From Mya arenaria (taxonomy: Eukaryota > Mollusca > Bivalvia > Myida > Myidae): a DNA stretch of 64,000 nucleotides. The notes beneath the pieces were generated by a model, which saw only the letters and a program-made list of their open reading frames with translations, was not told where the DNA came from and did no database searches. The position numbers and the translations under genes are program-made. Of this stretch, positions 1 to 11,002 are shown piece after piece. The number at the start of each line of letters is the position of its first letter. Positions within the stretch are counted from its first letter, which is position 1. The DNA lies in the NCBI RefSeq assembly GCF_026914265.1, contig NC_069133.1:4129566-4193565 (forward strand), written 5' to 3'.

Positions 1-289
1 ATTTGTTAATTACGCTTACCAAATTGGTGGAGCTATTTATAGGCTTGACCAAATGTGTTATAAATAACATGTTCATGACAAACTATAATATAATTTTATA
101 CTTTTAGACATTCAATATATATTTACTACATTTTGATATGAACACTGTTAATACAGTATTATGTTGCATTTGGAGAATTCACCCGGATTGCGTGTGTGCA
201 TGATTTATGAATAACTGGCACTGCCCTTGTACCAATGACATGTACAAAAAGGTTTCCAAACAGTGATAAACTGATTAACACATTGAATA

Positions 290-430
290 ATCATGAAAAA
301 TAATACTGAACATTTATTGAAAACCATCAAATTGAAACTGAAAGTATATTTTCCGAAAAATAAACGGTGCTGACTGTAATTTTTTACTTGACATTGTGAC
401 CGACCAAAACAGAAGTCGAACATTCGCATT
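290..430 (-). repeat. Inverted copy of 43010-43200
   Basis: The bases from about 290 to 430 match the reverse complement of about 43010-43200. One example is GTGCTGACTGTAA here against TTACAGTCAGCAC there. The duplicated block proper (from 470 and from 43440) is in direct orientation, so this short edge piece has been inverted in one copy. I see no coding signal that holds in both copies. Confidence 0.6.
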
Positions 431-814
431 GACTGGTATTCTAACTTGGCCTAAATTTGCTTTGATGAAACCGAAAGTAAACCCTTTCTGATTAAAATGA
501 TGATATTTTGAAAATCTGGTTTGTAAGTCTTCATGTAACAGTATGTGACTGTACGTACCTTCTTGACAACAGTGTTGAAACCAAAGTAATACGTCAATTA
601 TATTAGGGAGAAAGTTCAATGGAGGAGATAACCAGTAACATCCAAATTCATAATGTAAGCACACTTTTCTATTATAATTTTATAAACATATGGACAAGTA
701 TACAAAAGGTCGATTGGGATATCAATACTTACTGTCATGGAATGTACACCGACTTAACATTGAATTAATTCTCCTTTCACACGTTAAAATTTCATTGTTT
801 CAGAAGTGTTCACT

Positions 815-3800
815 ATGGAGAACTTTGTTCGCAGGGAAGTCATTCGGTCGCAGTTGGAACACTTGGTACGTTTAAGATAAAATGGTTTGATAAACTATAT
901 TATATCGAAAATATCCGTACATATTCTTTTTTTTAATATTTGTTATTAAGTTAAAGTTATTTGCAGTCTGAATGAGTGTCAATAAAGTGAAGTCGAGCGG
1001 CATTGAAATTCATATGTTCTGAAGATAGAATTTACTATTCTTAGGCCAATATAAATTATTTACTTGATTGTCAACATTCTTTTTATATCGGGAAGGGGAG
1101 GTTGGGGTAACATTTTATTCTTTAATTTTTCTTAGATACCTGTTTGACCTTTGAGCATGTGTCCATGCTCTTTCTATTTTATAAGCGATCATATACAGGT
1201 GTTTCTAGACGAACCACGAACACGATTGTAGCAATTCACCTTATATACATTTGATTGTTATACATCGACTCGGCAGGTATGAATAAACGCCGTTACCGGA
1301 CAGTAACGGACAGATTCGCAAATACAGAAAGTAGTTCAACATTTTTATTTGCGTCAATAAAATGTAAGGGAATGCGCAAAAAGAGGGGGCGGTAGGCGAT
1401 GAAAATGTAGTAATTCATTTAAAGTTGCCTTAAGTTAAGTCAATTTAAATTGGGTCAAAAATGAAGTGACTTTGTATATTCCATAATAACGCTTTGAATG
1501 AACTAATGAAACATTTACAGGCAAAGTAAGCTCATTCGATTGGTTCTTACAAACGTCCAGACGTAATGTGATTAGCTAAAAGGTGAATTTAACTTTTAAG
1601 TTAAAGCTCTTGACTTATGTTGTGTTTATCAATGTGGTTTTAAGCGTATCTTAATGAGGCTTGTCAACTTATGACTTTTATTTCTGCACAGTGAAACTAT
1701 AAATACTTGTTCTCTAAGAGTGTAATATTAACCTGCTTAAGAATGTTATATGTGACAGGCATGACAGCTGAGTAAGGAGGGATGTGTTCTTATATCCTGC
1801 TAAGAAATGGTTTATTTTACAGGCATGACAGCTGAGTAATGAGGGATGTGTTATTATACCCCGCTAAAGAATCGTTTATTTGACATGCATGACAGCTGAG
1901 TAATGAGGGATGTGTTATTATACTCCGCTAAAGAATCGTATTCTTTACAGGCATGACAGCTGAGTAATGGGGGAGGGGTTATTATAACCTGCTAAAGAAT
2001 TGTTTATTTTACAGGCATGACAGCTGTGTAATGAGGGATGTGTTATAATATCCTGCTAAAGAATCGTTTTCTTAACAGGCATGACAGCTAAGTAATGAGG
2101 GATGTGTTATTAACTTATTATATCCTGCTAAAGAATCGTTTTCTATACAGGCATGACAGCTGAGTTGGGAGGGTTGTGTTATTAAACACTGCTTACGTAT
2201 CGTTTGTTATACAGGCGTTACTGCTGAGTAAGGACGGTGAAGAGGGTTTTTACAATCTGCTTACGTATCGTATATTTTAAAGGCATTACTGCTGAGTAAG
2301 AGGGAGGTGTTATTATATCCTGCTAAAGTATCGTATATCTTACAGACATTACTGCTGAGTAAGGGGGAGGGGTGTAATTATATCCGGCTAAAGTATCGTA
2401 TATTTTATAACCATTACTGCTGAGTAGGAGGGGGTGTAATTATATCCTGCTAAAGTATTGTATATTCTACAGGCATTACTGCTGAGTAAGAGGGGGTGTA
2501 ATTATATCCTGCTAAAGTATTGTATATTCTACAGGCATTACTGCTAAGTAAGAGGGGGTGTAATTATATCCTGCTAAAGTATTGTATATTCTACAGGCAT
2601 TACTGCTGAGTAAGAGGGGGTGTAATTATATCCTGCTAAAGTATTGTATATTCTACAAGCATAAATGCTAAGTAAGAGGGGGTGTAATTATATCCTGCTA
2701 AAGTATTGTATATTCTACAGGCATTACTGCTAAGTAAGAGGGGGTGTAATTATATCCTGCTAAAGTATTGTATATTCTACAGGCATTACTGCTAAGTAAG
2801 AGGGGGTGTAATTATATCCTGCTAAAGTATCGTATATTCTACAGGCATTACTGCTAAGTAAGAGGGGGTGTAATTATATCCTGCTAAAGTATCGTATATT
2901 CTACAGGCATTACTGCTAAGTAAGAGGGGGCGTAATTATATCCTGCTAAAGTATCGTATATTCTACAGGCATTACTGCTAAGTAAGAGGGGGTGTAATTA
3001 TATCCTGCTAAAGTATCGTATATTCTACAAGCATTACTGCTAAGTAAGAGGGGGTGTAATTATATCCTGCTAAAGTATCGTATATTCTACAGGCATTACT
3101 GCTAAATAAGAGGGGGTGTAATTATATCCTGCTAAAGTATCGTATATTCTACAGGCATTACTGCTAAGTAAGACGGGGTGTAATTATATCCTGCTAAAGT
3201 ATCGTATATTCTACAGGCATTACTGCTAAGTAAGAGGGGGTGTAATTATATCCTGCTAAAGTATCGTATATTCTACAAGCATTACTGCTAAGTAAGAGGG
3301 GGTGTAATTATATCCTGCTAAAGTATCGTATATTCTACAGGCATTACTGCTAAATAAGAGGGGGTGTAATTATATCCTGCTAAAGTATCGTATATTCTAC
3401 AGGCATTACTGCTGAGTATGAAGGGATGTATTATATCTTGCTATAGTATCGTATATTTTACAGGCATTACTGCTGAGTAAGGAGGGGGAAGAGTGTTTTA
3501 TTATCACTGCTTGTATAGTCGATGGAAGTTTCCAGCTATTTGGCTCGAGCAAGGGTGTTGAATACATACAGAACTACTTTAAAGGCGTGGTGGAGGAGTT
3601 TTTGCCTTATTTAAGTATGTCATACACCTATATGCTTAAATGTATTATCTCTATGGACATAAGTAATAGTCAGCACTTTTTAAGAAAAAATAAATACGTT
3701 CTCTTTAATCTTTAATTTATCTGTTAGTAGCTACAATGTGGCCGTCAGAAGAGCAGTCATTAAGTAACGAGTCATGCAATAAAATATATTTAATAGCGAT

Positions 3801-6800
3801 TTAATTTTGGGCATCACATTAACACGTTATTCGCTGATGAAACCCTTTTTCGATTTTCTCACTTGCATACTTTGTTATAGTTAAATGACATGAATTACAA
3901 TCTTGATGATTAAGAATGGGCGGAGCCAGCGTAGCGAACGAGCTCTTCTTAATTATTAAGATAGTACTTTAGGTTATCTTACTGACTTAGAATACAACCT
4001 CATTGGCTGATACATTGTCGACACATAATCTGACACGGGGAGTGTGTATCGGATGAGTTGCAGTAGACGGAAAGTTAAACACCCGCGGCAGTTGAAATTC
4101 GTAATGATTAAGCCTTGTCTTTTATATTTCATTATCAGCAGTTGTATTGGTTCAAATATAGGTTGTATTCTTATTTACGTTAGTTTTTATCAATGTTTGT
4201 TTACCACGTGATAAATTACGTCATATATGCAACGTCGGAAGGCAACTTTATGCTTAAAATGAAGACTTAAAACCAAGATTTTTTCTACACCATTTTAAAT
4301 GAAACAAAGAGCAGTCAATGTCGTTTAAAAAGCCCCGCCGTCGTTTTATTACCAGCGTTTTATTTGGTGATTAGTTTCTTTAAACACTTCGACAAACCTA
4401 TTTCCAAAATAATGTGCTGACACTGCTCCGTCAGATAGCCGTTTTTTCGAAAAGGTATGTCGAAGAGTTTAAAGAAACTAAACAATCAACCAAACTCTGG
4501 TAAAAGACCAAAGGCGGGACTCTAAAAGCGGCGTAGACTGCGCGTTGTTTCATTTAAAAAGGTGAAGCAATGGTAAAGTGATTTTTGTTTAAAGTCTTCA
4601 TCCAAAGGAAAATATTTCCTGCCGACGTAGCATTTATGATGCAATTTATCACGTGGTATACACACACTGTTTATGGTACATTGAAATGTTTTAGCGACGT
4701 CAATATGTATTGAATGGGCTGACTATATGTAATGAGAGTCCTAACTGACTTTTTTTTAAATAAATTATATAAGGAGAGGAAGTATATAGTATAGTATAGT
4801 ATAACGATGTATCTTGTGAAGAAAAATAAGACGTGTCAGAATGTTTTGATATTATAATGTTACAGGGCATATCTAAATAATCTGTGTAACCTTTTTAATT
4901 CGATCATGAAATAAATGTTAAAACTCTGTCTCATTCTGTCCCTTGACTTAATTAATACATTTATCAGTTATCGCTAAACATCATTAAGAACTATCTTAAT
5001 TCGAAAAACAAGGAAATGTTAAACCTCTATCTGTCTCTTAGCTATATTGATACATTTATCAATTATTGCAAGACAACATAACCATATGCGTATTTCAGTT
5101 TATTTCGCTACATGCCATTCCAGGTCAACAGGACATGCCCGAAAGAGTATACACACGCCAAGTCGTCGATGATTATAATGATGCCAAAAAGGCGATCCGA
5201 TCTATGATTGTATATCAGGTGAGCGTGAACCAATGTGAATCAAATGTTGTTTATATGAAAGAATGGCGACTCGGTTTTCATTCATTTCCAACGGTTTTCA
5301 ATAGCAGAGTCGTTAAATTTAAAGACTGTCACTTATTCGTAACTCACAATTGCATCACACTTTTACAATACCTCCGATATCGAAAAAGATATACATAGAA
5401 AAACATTTGTCGGAAATAAACATCTGAAGCTATATTTTATCACTAGGTTAACACTGAAGCAAAACACTTCATTGAATAGAAAACACTCATTTTTAACTAT
5501 ACGTTTTGTTTTATATACAGGCATGTCGACTAGCTGAGAACGGGGAGGAGTGCTTTGTGGTGACTGCCACAAACCCAAATATTCTAGGCTCCGACAAGGG
5601 GGTAGCCTACTGTGGAATCTTGTTTCAAGGCATTCAGAGAGCCTTTTCCAGACACGTTGGTAAGTGTAACAATGTTGGCATTGATCTGTGTGATTCAGAA
5701 CTCGAAACCCCTTATCGGTAAAACAATGTTTCTATCAGGATAGTTATTGAGAGTTGTTGAAAGAACTATCAATATACAATAACAGACAGCTATCGGCATT
5801 TTCAGCGGCAATTGCGATACAATGACAACAAAATTGGTCGAAAAAATTGTTTTGATAAAATCTCGGACGGGTTCGAATATGGATCATCTCGGATCAATAT
5901 CTAGGTCACTAGGTCAAATAAGAGAACACGTTTTATTTTGGTTAATTTTGAATATTGGTAATCTTTAACAAAAAATGTAGGTAACTAGGTCGAATCTTGG
6001 TTGATTCTGAATACTGTTATTCTTTGATAAAAAAAAGTCGGTTCCTAGAGCAAATCAGTAATTATTGTATGTTTTACTGTCTATTGGTCACAATTTTGTA
6101 CCAGTCTAAACGAAGCGTTTTCAGAATGATTGTTTTAACTTATTCTTATAATATTCAAATCTGGTTAATTCCCTTCAACAAAAACAACAAGGTTACTATG
6201 ATAACTCTTAGAAAAACGTATGTAAACCCAATATGTGGTGCTTGATTATCCGATATTTGCGAAATATTTGAATGAGTATACTATTATAAAATGTAGTAAA
6301 TAGTTATCTTGTTGTATGTGTCCATGTATCCGCTGTGAAAGTCAGGGTAACATTTGTATGTCAGGGCAATGTTGAAAGTTTATATGTGATTTTACCTGGA
6401 CGGTTAGTAATTCATGCTAACAGAAGTGTTTAAGTATCTGATTTAATGTTATTACACATTTTTCTAATTCATCGTTAGCGGCAATGTATTCAGATGAGCG
6501 ATTTAAGGCCACCATGGCTTTCTTGTTTTATATATATTGCAAATGGTATTGTTTAGGGAACCTTATACAATTAATGCTATAATGCGTATTTCCTTTTTTA
6601 CAATACAGAAGCTCACCAAACGGCTGACAGAGATCAGGCCGTTGAACAAGGCCCTGAAACGAGCACAGAAGATGTACATTCTGTACACAGTAAACTGCAA
6701 ACGCATCTGAAGATTGAGAATCCTATCAGACATGAGTCAGAAAACGATCATTGTGGAAACAATTCCAATGACAAGGGAGAGCCTTGTCCCACACCAAGAA

Positions 6801-7537
6801 AAGGTGAAACTTCAGCATTATCAAGAAATGTATCCCCTAGTCAATGGAATGGTAGAGGAAAGCAACCACTAAAAGACAACAATACACCAGCGAAAATGGA
6901 TATCCAATCAATGTTTTCATATTCAGATGATTCAGATCTTCTTGGTAGCGGCACTGATGAGGATTCCACTAATGCAGACAGTCTGCTGTCAGAATCGGAA
7001 CTGCTAGCCGAATCATCGAAATGGGAAACGACAGGGCTAAAGAGGACAAATCAAATGGATGAGGTCAACTCAGATAAGAAGAGATTTAAACCAGGTAATG
7101 GTATTAACTTAAACACTGTTGGTCCAAGTACGTCTGGTTTACAGAGCACAAGTCAGATGAATAAAGAAGACAAACGGTTTGTTTGCGTTGTAAAAGGATG
7201 CGAAAAGGGCCATAAGGACCGCAGCAAGCAATTGGAGCATTACATAAGTCACACGGACATGAAATTATACACGTGTGACTTATGTCAGATCTCATTTAAA
7301 ACTAGAGGGTCTGTTTGTAACCATAGGAAACAGAAGCACCCAGATATTGAATACAGACCTCAGGTAATGTTACGAGAGCGACTCGAAGAGTTGGAAAAAG
7401 AGCTAGAAAGAAACAACGACGTCAGTACTTTATATAACCCTGATGTTAGATCAAACGAAAACATGCCAAAACAAAGAAATAGGTTTTGTGGCGTTTATCT
7501 TCCTGGATTACATGATGATCAGGATTCTGTTCAGTAA
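815..7537 (+). CDS. Copy A: two-module GEECF-domain C2H2 zinc-finger protein, five coding exons
   Basis: Coding exons are 815-865, 3464-3614, 5124-5218, 5521-5659 and 6609-7537. All have AG acceptors and GT donors, with phases 0, 1, 0, 1 that join without a break into about 454 codons. The acceptor at 803 puts a short 5' untranslated stretch before the ATG. Residues 1-68 form a helix-like segment (REVIRSQLEHL) followed by a core with GEECFIITA and LFGSSKG. Residues 69-146 repeat this layout (KKAIRSMIVYQ, then GEECFVVTA and LGSDKG). Exon 5 encodes an acidic, Ser-rich linker, a basic KKRFK patch near residue 302, finger 1 (C338, C343, H356, H360), finger 2 (C368, C371, H384, H389) and a probable coiled coil near 398-415. 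A nuclear DNA-binding role follows from the fingers; the repeated module is not one I recognise. Intron 1 holds a minisatellite made from the exon 2 boundary. Start, splice sites and stop are read from sequence; expression is not shown. Confidence 0.85.
1750..3463 (+). repeat. 62-bp minisatellite in intron 1 of copy A, derived from the intron 1/exon 2 boundary
   Basis: There are about 28 head-to-tail units. Early units are about 64 bp and diverged; from about 2440 to 3400 they are nearly identical 62-mers. A unit reads as pyrimidine-rich TATTCTACAG, then GCATTACTGCT[A/G]A, GTAAGAGGGGG, then an AT-rich filler. The last unit runs directly into true exon 2, whose first bases are GCATTACTGCTGAGTAAG. 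Each unit therefore carries a copy of the 3' splice site and about 20 bases of exon 2, and a donor-like GTAAG 13 bases after the acceptor. The homogeneity of central units points to recent unequal exchange. Confidence 0.92.
3910..3962. repeat. Short dispersed GC-rich repeat in intron 2 of copy A
   Basis: The stretch around AGCGTAGCGAACGAG followed by CTTCTTAAT is repeated at 46182-46235 within copy B. It has foldback character because AAGA...TCTT-type ends flank it. It was carried along in the segmental duplication and looks like part of a dispersed mollusc repeat. Confidence 0.5.
4191..4669. mobile_element. TIR miniature element (hAT-like ends) in intron 2 of copy A
   Basis: Terminal inverted repeats of about 27 bp run from CAATGTTTGT and, on the other end, CAGTGTGTGT, both continuing to ACCACGTGATAAATT. 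The 479-bp element is flanked by TTTAT on both sides (4186-4190 and 4670-4674). The equivalent site in copy B carries a single TTTAT and no element, an empty-site control. It has no coding capacity. CAGTG-type ends suggest the hAT superfamily; the 5-bp target duplication is short for classic hATs. Confidence 0.82.
5820..6530 (+). repeat. Degenerate dispersed repeat in intron 4 of copy A
   Basis: The bases between exons 4 and 5 contain phrases such as TCTAGGTCACTAGGTCAAAT and end near GGCCACCATGG followed by CTTGTTT. This is the same type as the repeat at 55085-55552, which ends GGCCATCATGGCCCTCTTG. It looks like an old copy of a common bivalve repeat. No open frame in it has support. Confidence 0.5.
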
Positions 7538-7561
7538 TTGGATGCTACACGTCAGACCGAA

Positions 7562-7585
7562 AATAAATCTTTCTTCTAGAATAAA
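7562..7585 (+). terminator. Polyadenylation signals of copy A
   Basis: Two AATAAA hexamers (7562-7567 and 7580-7585) lie 25-48 bases after the TAA stop of copy A. They fit a short 3' untranslated region. Transcript ends are not visible from sequence alone. Confidence 0.55.
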
Positions 7586-8360
7586 ACGGTGTTCACACAC
7601 GAATGGATAAAACAAATTCATCTGAACTTACTCTAAAAGGACTAAACGTACTGTAACAATGTTTATTGTATACTATTAAACAGATGTCACTGACATAACG
7701 TCACTTTTTAAACTAATACATTATTTATTTATTCCGTTATATTTACATTGTGTTTAAAAATCTTCGGTCCGATTGTTATTTTTTGGTAAAGGTAATTACG
7801 CTAATAATGTAGTCTTTGCTAACATTTAAATATTTATTGCTCTATAAGTTTAACGGATATCTCCGTTAAGGCGTTGTTGTTCGACTAAGGCTATTTTCAT
7901 CTTATTTCATTGTTTTAATTCAGTTTCCTGTCATAGATAGATTTATTAGTAGTTAATTAATCGTGATTAATTTGTAACACAAGGGATGTGATATAACTTT
8001 GATAATTTTTTATGTTCATGGTTCACTGCAACTTTTAACTCCTTAGCTTTACAATTCTGTAATTTTTCGATTCCAGTATGTCCTTAAGCTTGTGCAATTA
8101 TTTATTTTTATTTATGATTGCCATTAAACAAACTGTTTTTTCTTCCAACTGTGATACATTTTATTAGCTAAATGTGTCTTCCTCTGTCAAGCTATGTTTT
8201 ACCACAAGAACCACAATGGAAATAATGCATTTATAATTCTTTTTTTGTGATATCCATTGTGTACAATAAAGTTAACATGGACTATTTTACTTATGCTTGA
8301 TGTTTTAATCATGTATCAAGTTTTCAACAATATTCATATTTATAGCCCTAGAAGCGAAGT
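7586..8360. other. Intergenic, no gene seen
   Basis: AT-rich DNA downstream of copy A. I see no exon pair, RNA gene or repeat structure that I can support here. Confidence 0.4.
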
Positions 8361-8364
8361 CTTT

Positions 8365-8640
8365 TGGGGGTATACATACGACAAACCGGTGGTGACATTT
8401 TGATTTCAATATTTCATTTTCCCATTCGTAAGTTTCCGATTTCAAATTCACCAATTTACGAAATCGAGTTCACGATTTCATCTTGTTAAACGAATTCACT
8501 ATTTTTCACGATTTTAAATTCACGAATTCAAGTTCACTAATCAAGCCACTTTTTATAAATCGTGAAATTATGACGGTGAAATCTTGAAGGTGTAATTGTT
8601 CAAATCGTGAAATATTGAAAAGAAAATATCGGGAATTCAT
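8365..8640. repeat. AT-rich CACGAATT-type repeat, left part
   Basis: Runs of phrases like ATTTCACGAATT and TTCACGATTT recur here and again at about 9825-9925, on either side of the CAGTGGCGG element. ATACGA followed by a related RACCGG-like phrase occurs in both parts. This may be one older repeat split by the transposon, but the match is loose. Confidence 0.3.
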
Positions 8641-8687
8641 AAAGTAAAATGAGTTGACCTTTTATAACATTGCGACATTGACCTTAA

Positions 8688-9691
8688 CAGTGGCGGATCC
8701 AGGACTTTCTAAATGGGAGGGGGGGCACAACTAATTATAAACATATAAAACGTTTTTGAATGCATTATTCAAATCATATAATGACCTGGAATTAACATTT
8801 CTCGTCGCTGTCAAGGTTGTTTAGGCGTTTCAACCGTCTTGACTGCATGCTTGCAAATTATGTGACCACCTCATCGATGTTAACATCGATGTCTTTGTAT
8901 GCATATATTAGAAACATGCCGTTTCTTTCCCATGATCGACCATTCGACACACATATGTGATGCAGAATAAGTACTATGCTATAGTACTTAAATATATTGA
9001 TTGCACTCAACGATGCCTTTCTTCAAATGTCATTGTCAGTTAACTGAAGGAAAATCAACTTGACAAAAGAAATCAAAAAGGGTTTCCAATAAATTTGTCT
9101 GTATTAATTTACAAAGGCTCTAGCATGATTCAGATAACTGGACGTTAATAAAGGCCGAAATGGAAAGTTTCAAGGCGGCAACGTTTTGAATTTAAACTTT
9201 TGTTAAATGCACGCCATGCACTCACATATCTTGTTGACACACAAAGACATTATTAAAAGCAATCACGAACATATAATGTGTACATGTTAACAGTTTAAAA
9301 TAACTTATATTTCTGGTTTAGGATATATCCTGAAAACAGTAAACTTACCCGTATAATTTCAGGCATATTTGTTTACTTTTGATTAGCTATTTATGTAAAA
9401 TGCGGCACAAATTTATCATAATCGAATGTTCGGGCCCTGATGTCATTTTCAAGCGTCTTTTTCGTGTCGTATACTATATTATACTTTGAAATTGGCATAC
9501 TATAAATAATGGAGCACAAGCATCAGGTTCAATTGTTTATTTGCCCCAGTAATTATATAAACTTTAAATTGCGACAAAACAAATTGTTTGTACAGTTAAA
9601 TCAATAAAGATGTGCCCAAAGATCATAACTTGCAGACCAGCTGGGGAGGGGGGCATGGACCCTCTGTGACCCACCGGTAGACCCGCCACTG
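8688..9691. mobile_element. Non-autonomous DNA transposon with CAGTGGCGG ends
   Basis: The left end is CAGTGGCGGATCCAGG and the right end is the imperfect inverse ending CCGCCACTG. The direct CTTAA flanks (8683-8687 and 9692-9696) are a 5-bp target duplication. The interior of about 1 kb has no transposase frame. The ends fit a hAT-type non-autonomous element. G-rich and C-rich tracts lie just inside the ends. Confidence 0.7.
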
Positions 9692-10491
9692 CTTAAATCT
9701 AGTGTTAAAACAACACATATACTTTACGAGTAAATCTAGTCATCATGCGAATTATAAAAAAAATGTAACAAAACAACTCTACTTGTCTGAGTGTCACTTT
9801 TGGCATACACACACAATAATGGAGTATTATACGAAAGACCAGCGGGGATATTTCGAAATCAAAATTTCACGAATTTACTATTTAAACTTCAAGAAATCAC
9901 GAATTAACCTCCGCGAGTTCATGCTTACAACATTTAGATTTTATGATTTACGACATATGGAACGGAAAAGAAACGTCAATGATCAAACCCAGTAAACATT
10001 GACGTTGGGTGGACATTGTGCAAACAAAGGACCCCATCATTAAAAGAACGTTGGATTATTGTTGGATTTGAGTGTTTTAGACGTTTTGAACGTCGGGGAA
10101 CGACCATAATCAAACCAAAATATATTTTATATTCAACGCATATATACAATTCAAACCAACATGACAATTAATATTTCAACGTTGTAAAAAACAGTTTGGT
10201 TTGATTATTAATCAAATTTCCATATCTTGAATAAGCAAGTGACTTAAGCGTTATATCACATGCTACTTGGACAGAAATTAGTGGTAATACATTAAAAATG
10301 TTTTGTATTTAAACACGATTAAGATAATTTTGAAAAAAATTTGTATATGTTTATCACGGGACGTAATAAAACATTATGAACACGTAAACGACGTGTCTGA
10401 GACAACTACAACGTTTAAATAACGTCGGACTCCTATTTCTAGAACACCAGCTAGGCATTTCCGGTTAATTAAGCCGTGCTGGAATAATAAT

Positions 10492-10633
10492 ATATGTCAT
10501 GTGTGACCATTCCGGATAGAAAAATCCGACCCTCGGGCACGCTGCGTTTCCAGTAACTCGGCAAGCCTCGTAACCGGCTACGCAGCGTGCCCGGGCGTCG
10601 GATTTTTCTATTCAGAACGGACACACATGATAT
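10492..10633. repeat. Foldback element
   Basis: Two arms of about 54 bp are inverse complements: ATAGAAAAATCCGAC and GGGCACGCTGCG on the left against CGCAGCGTGCCC and GTCGGATTTTTCTAT on the right. About 30 bp lies between. It is long enough for a strong hairpin and resembles a MITE. Confidence 0.8.
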
Positions 10634-10858
10634 CTATATATATATATTTATATGTTTTCAAGCATACCTTGAACATACCTTGAAAGAAAAATCGTAGAAA
10701 AATAGATGTGCTATGGTTATATCTAAATCCAAATTGAGTGTCATTAAAACCATTTCTGTTTCACACCTTTCATTTTTTCTATTACGTTAACAGAGAGAAA
10801 ATAGTTGAGCCATTATATACACAAGTATGATACCACGGCATTGCACTATCCCCTAACC

Positions 10859-11002
10859 TAAGGAATGAATTGCGTGATGGTGTCATTATCGGGGTATGAA
10901 CGCAGTTGGGCTGGTTAAGGCGTGTAAAAGAACTCTACGCGTACAAGCACAACTGCGTTCATATCCCGATAATGACATCATTTACGGAATTCGTTACTTA
11001 TA
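10859..11002. repeat. Second foldback element
   Basis: The left arm contains TGTCATTATCGGGGTATGAA and GCAGTTG; the right arm contains CAACTGCGTTCATA and CCCGATAATGACA. Arms are about 48 bp with about 45 bp between. This is a different family from the foldback 230 bp upstream. Confidence 0.8.

Larger units (their letters stand above)
440..5355 (+). repeat. Segmental duplication, copy A side
   Basis: From about 470 to about 5355 this stretch aligns base by base in large part with 43440-47004 in the same orientation. The alignment includes upstream DNA, exons 1-3, introns 1-3 and the start of intron 3's continuation. Intron similarity shows recent duplication of a genomic block rather than only conserved exons. 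Differences include about 350 extra bases here at about 1342-1690 and a miniature element at 4191-4669, both lacking in the other copy. Confidence 0.85.

Noticed and set aside
585-660. Upstream coding exon of copy A beginning ATGGAGGAGATAACC
   Set aside because: It is conserved with copy B and followed by a GTAAG in copy A, but the phase does not fit the MENFVRR frame and the donor is changed in copy B; at most an untranslated exon with a small upstream frame.
314-664. 116-codon minus-strand frame
   Set aside because: It overlaps the duplicated 5' flank of copy A; the frame is not conserved in the copy at 43343-43621 and half of it lies in the inverted edge piece.
1750-3463. CRISPR-like regular repeats
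   Set aside because: Units are contiguous with no unique spacers, the setting is eukaryotic, and the unit is explained by the exon 2 boundary.
7104-7295. Minus-strand frame inside exon 5 of copy A
   Set aside because: It is a shadow of the zinc-finger exon.
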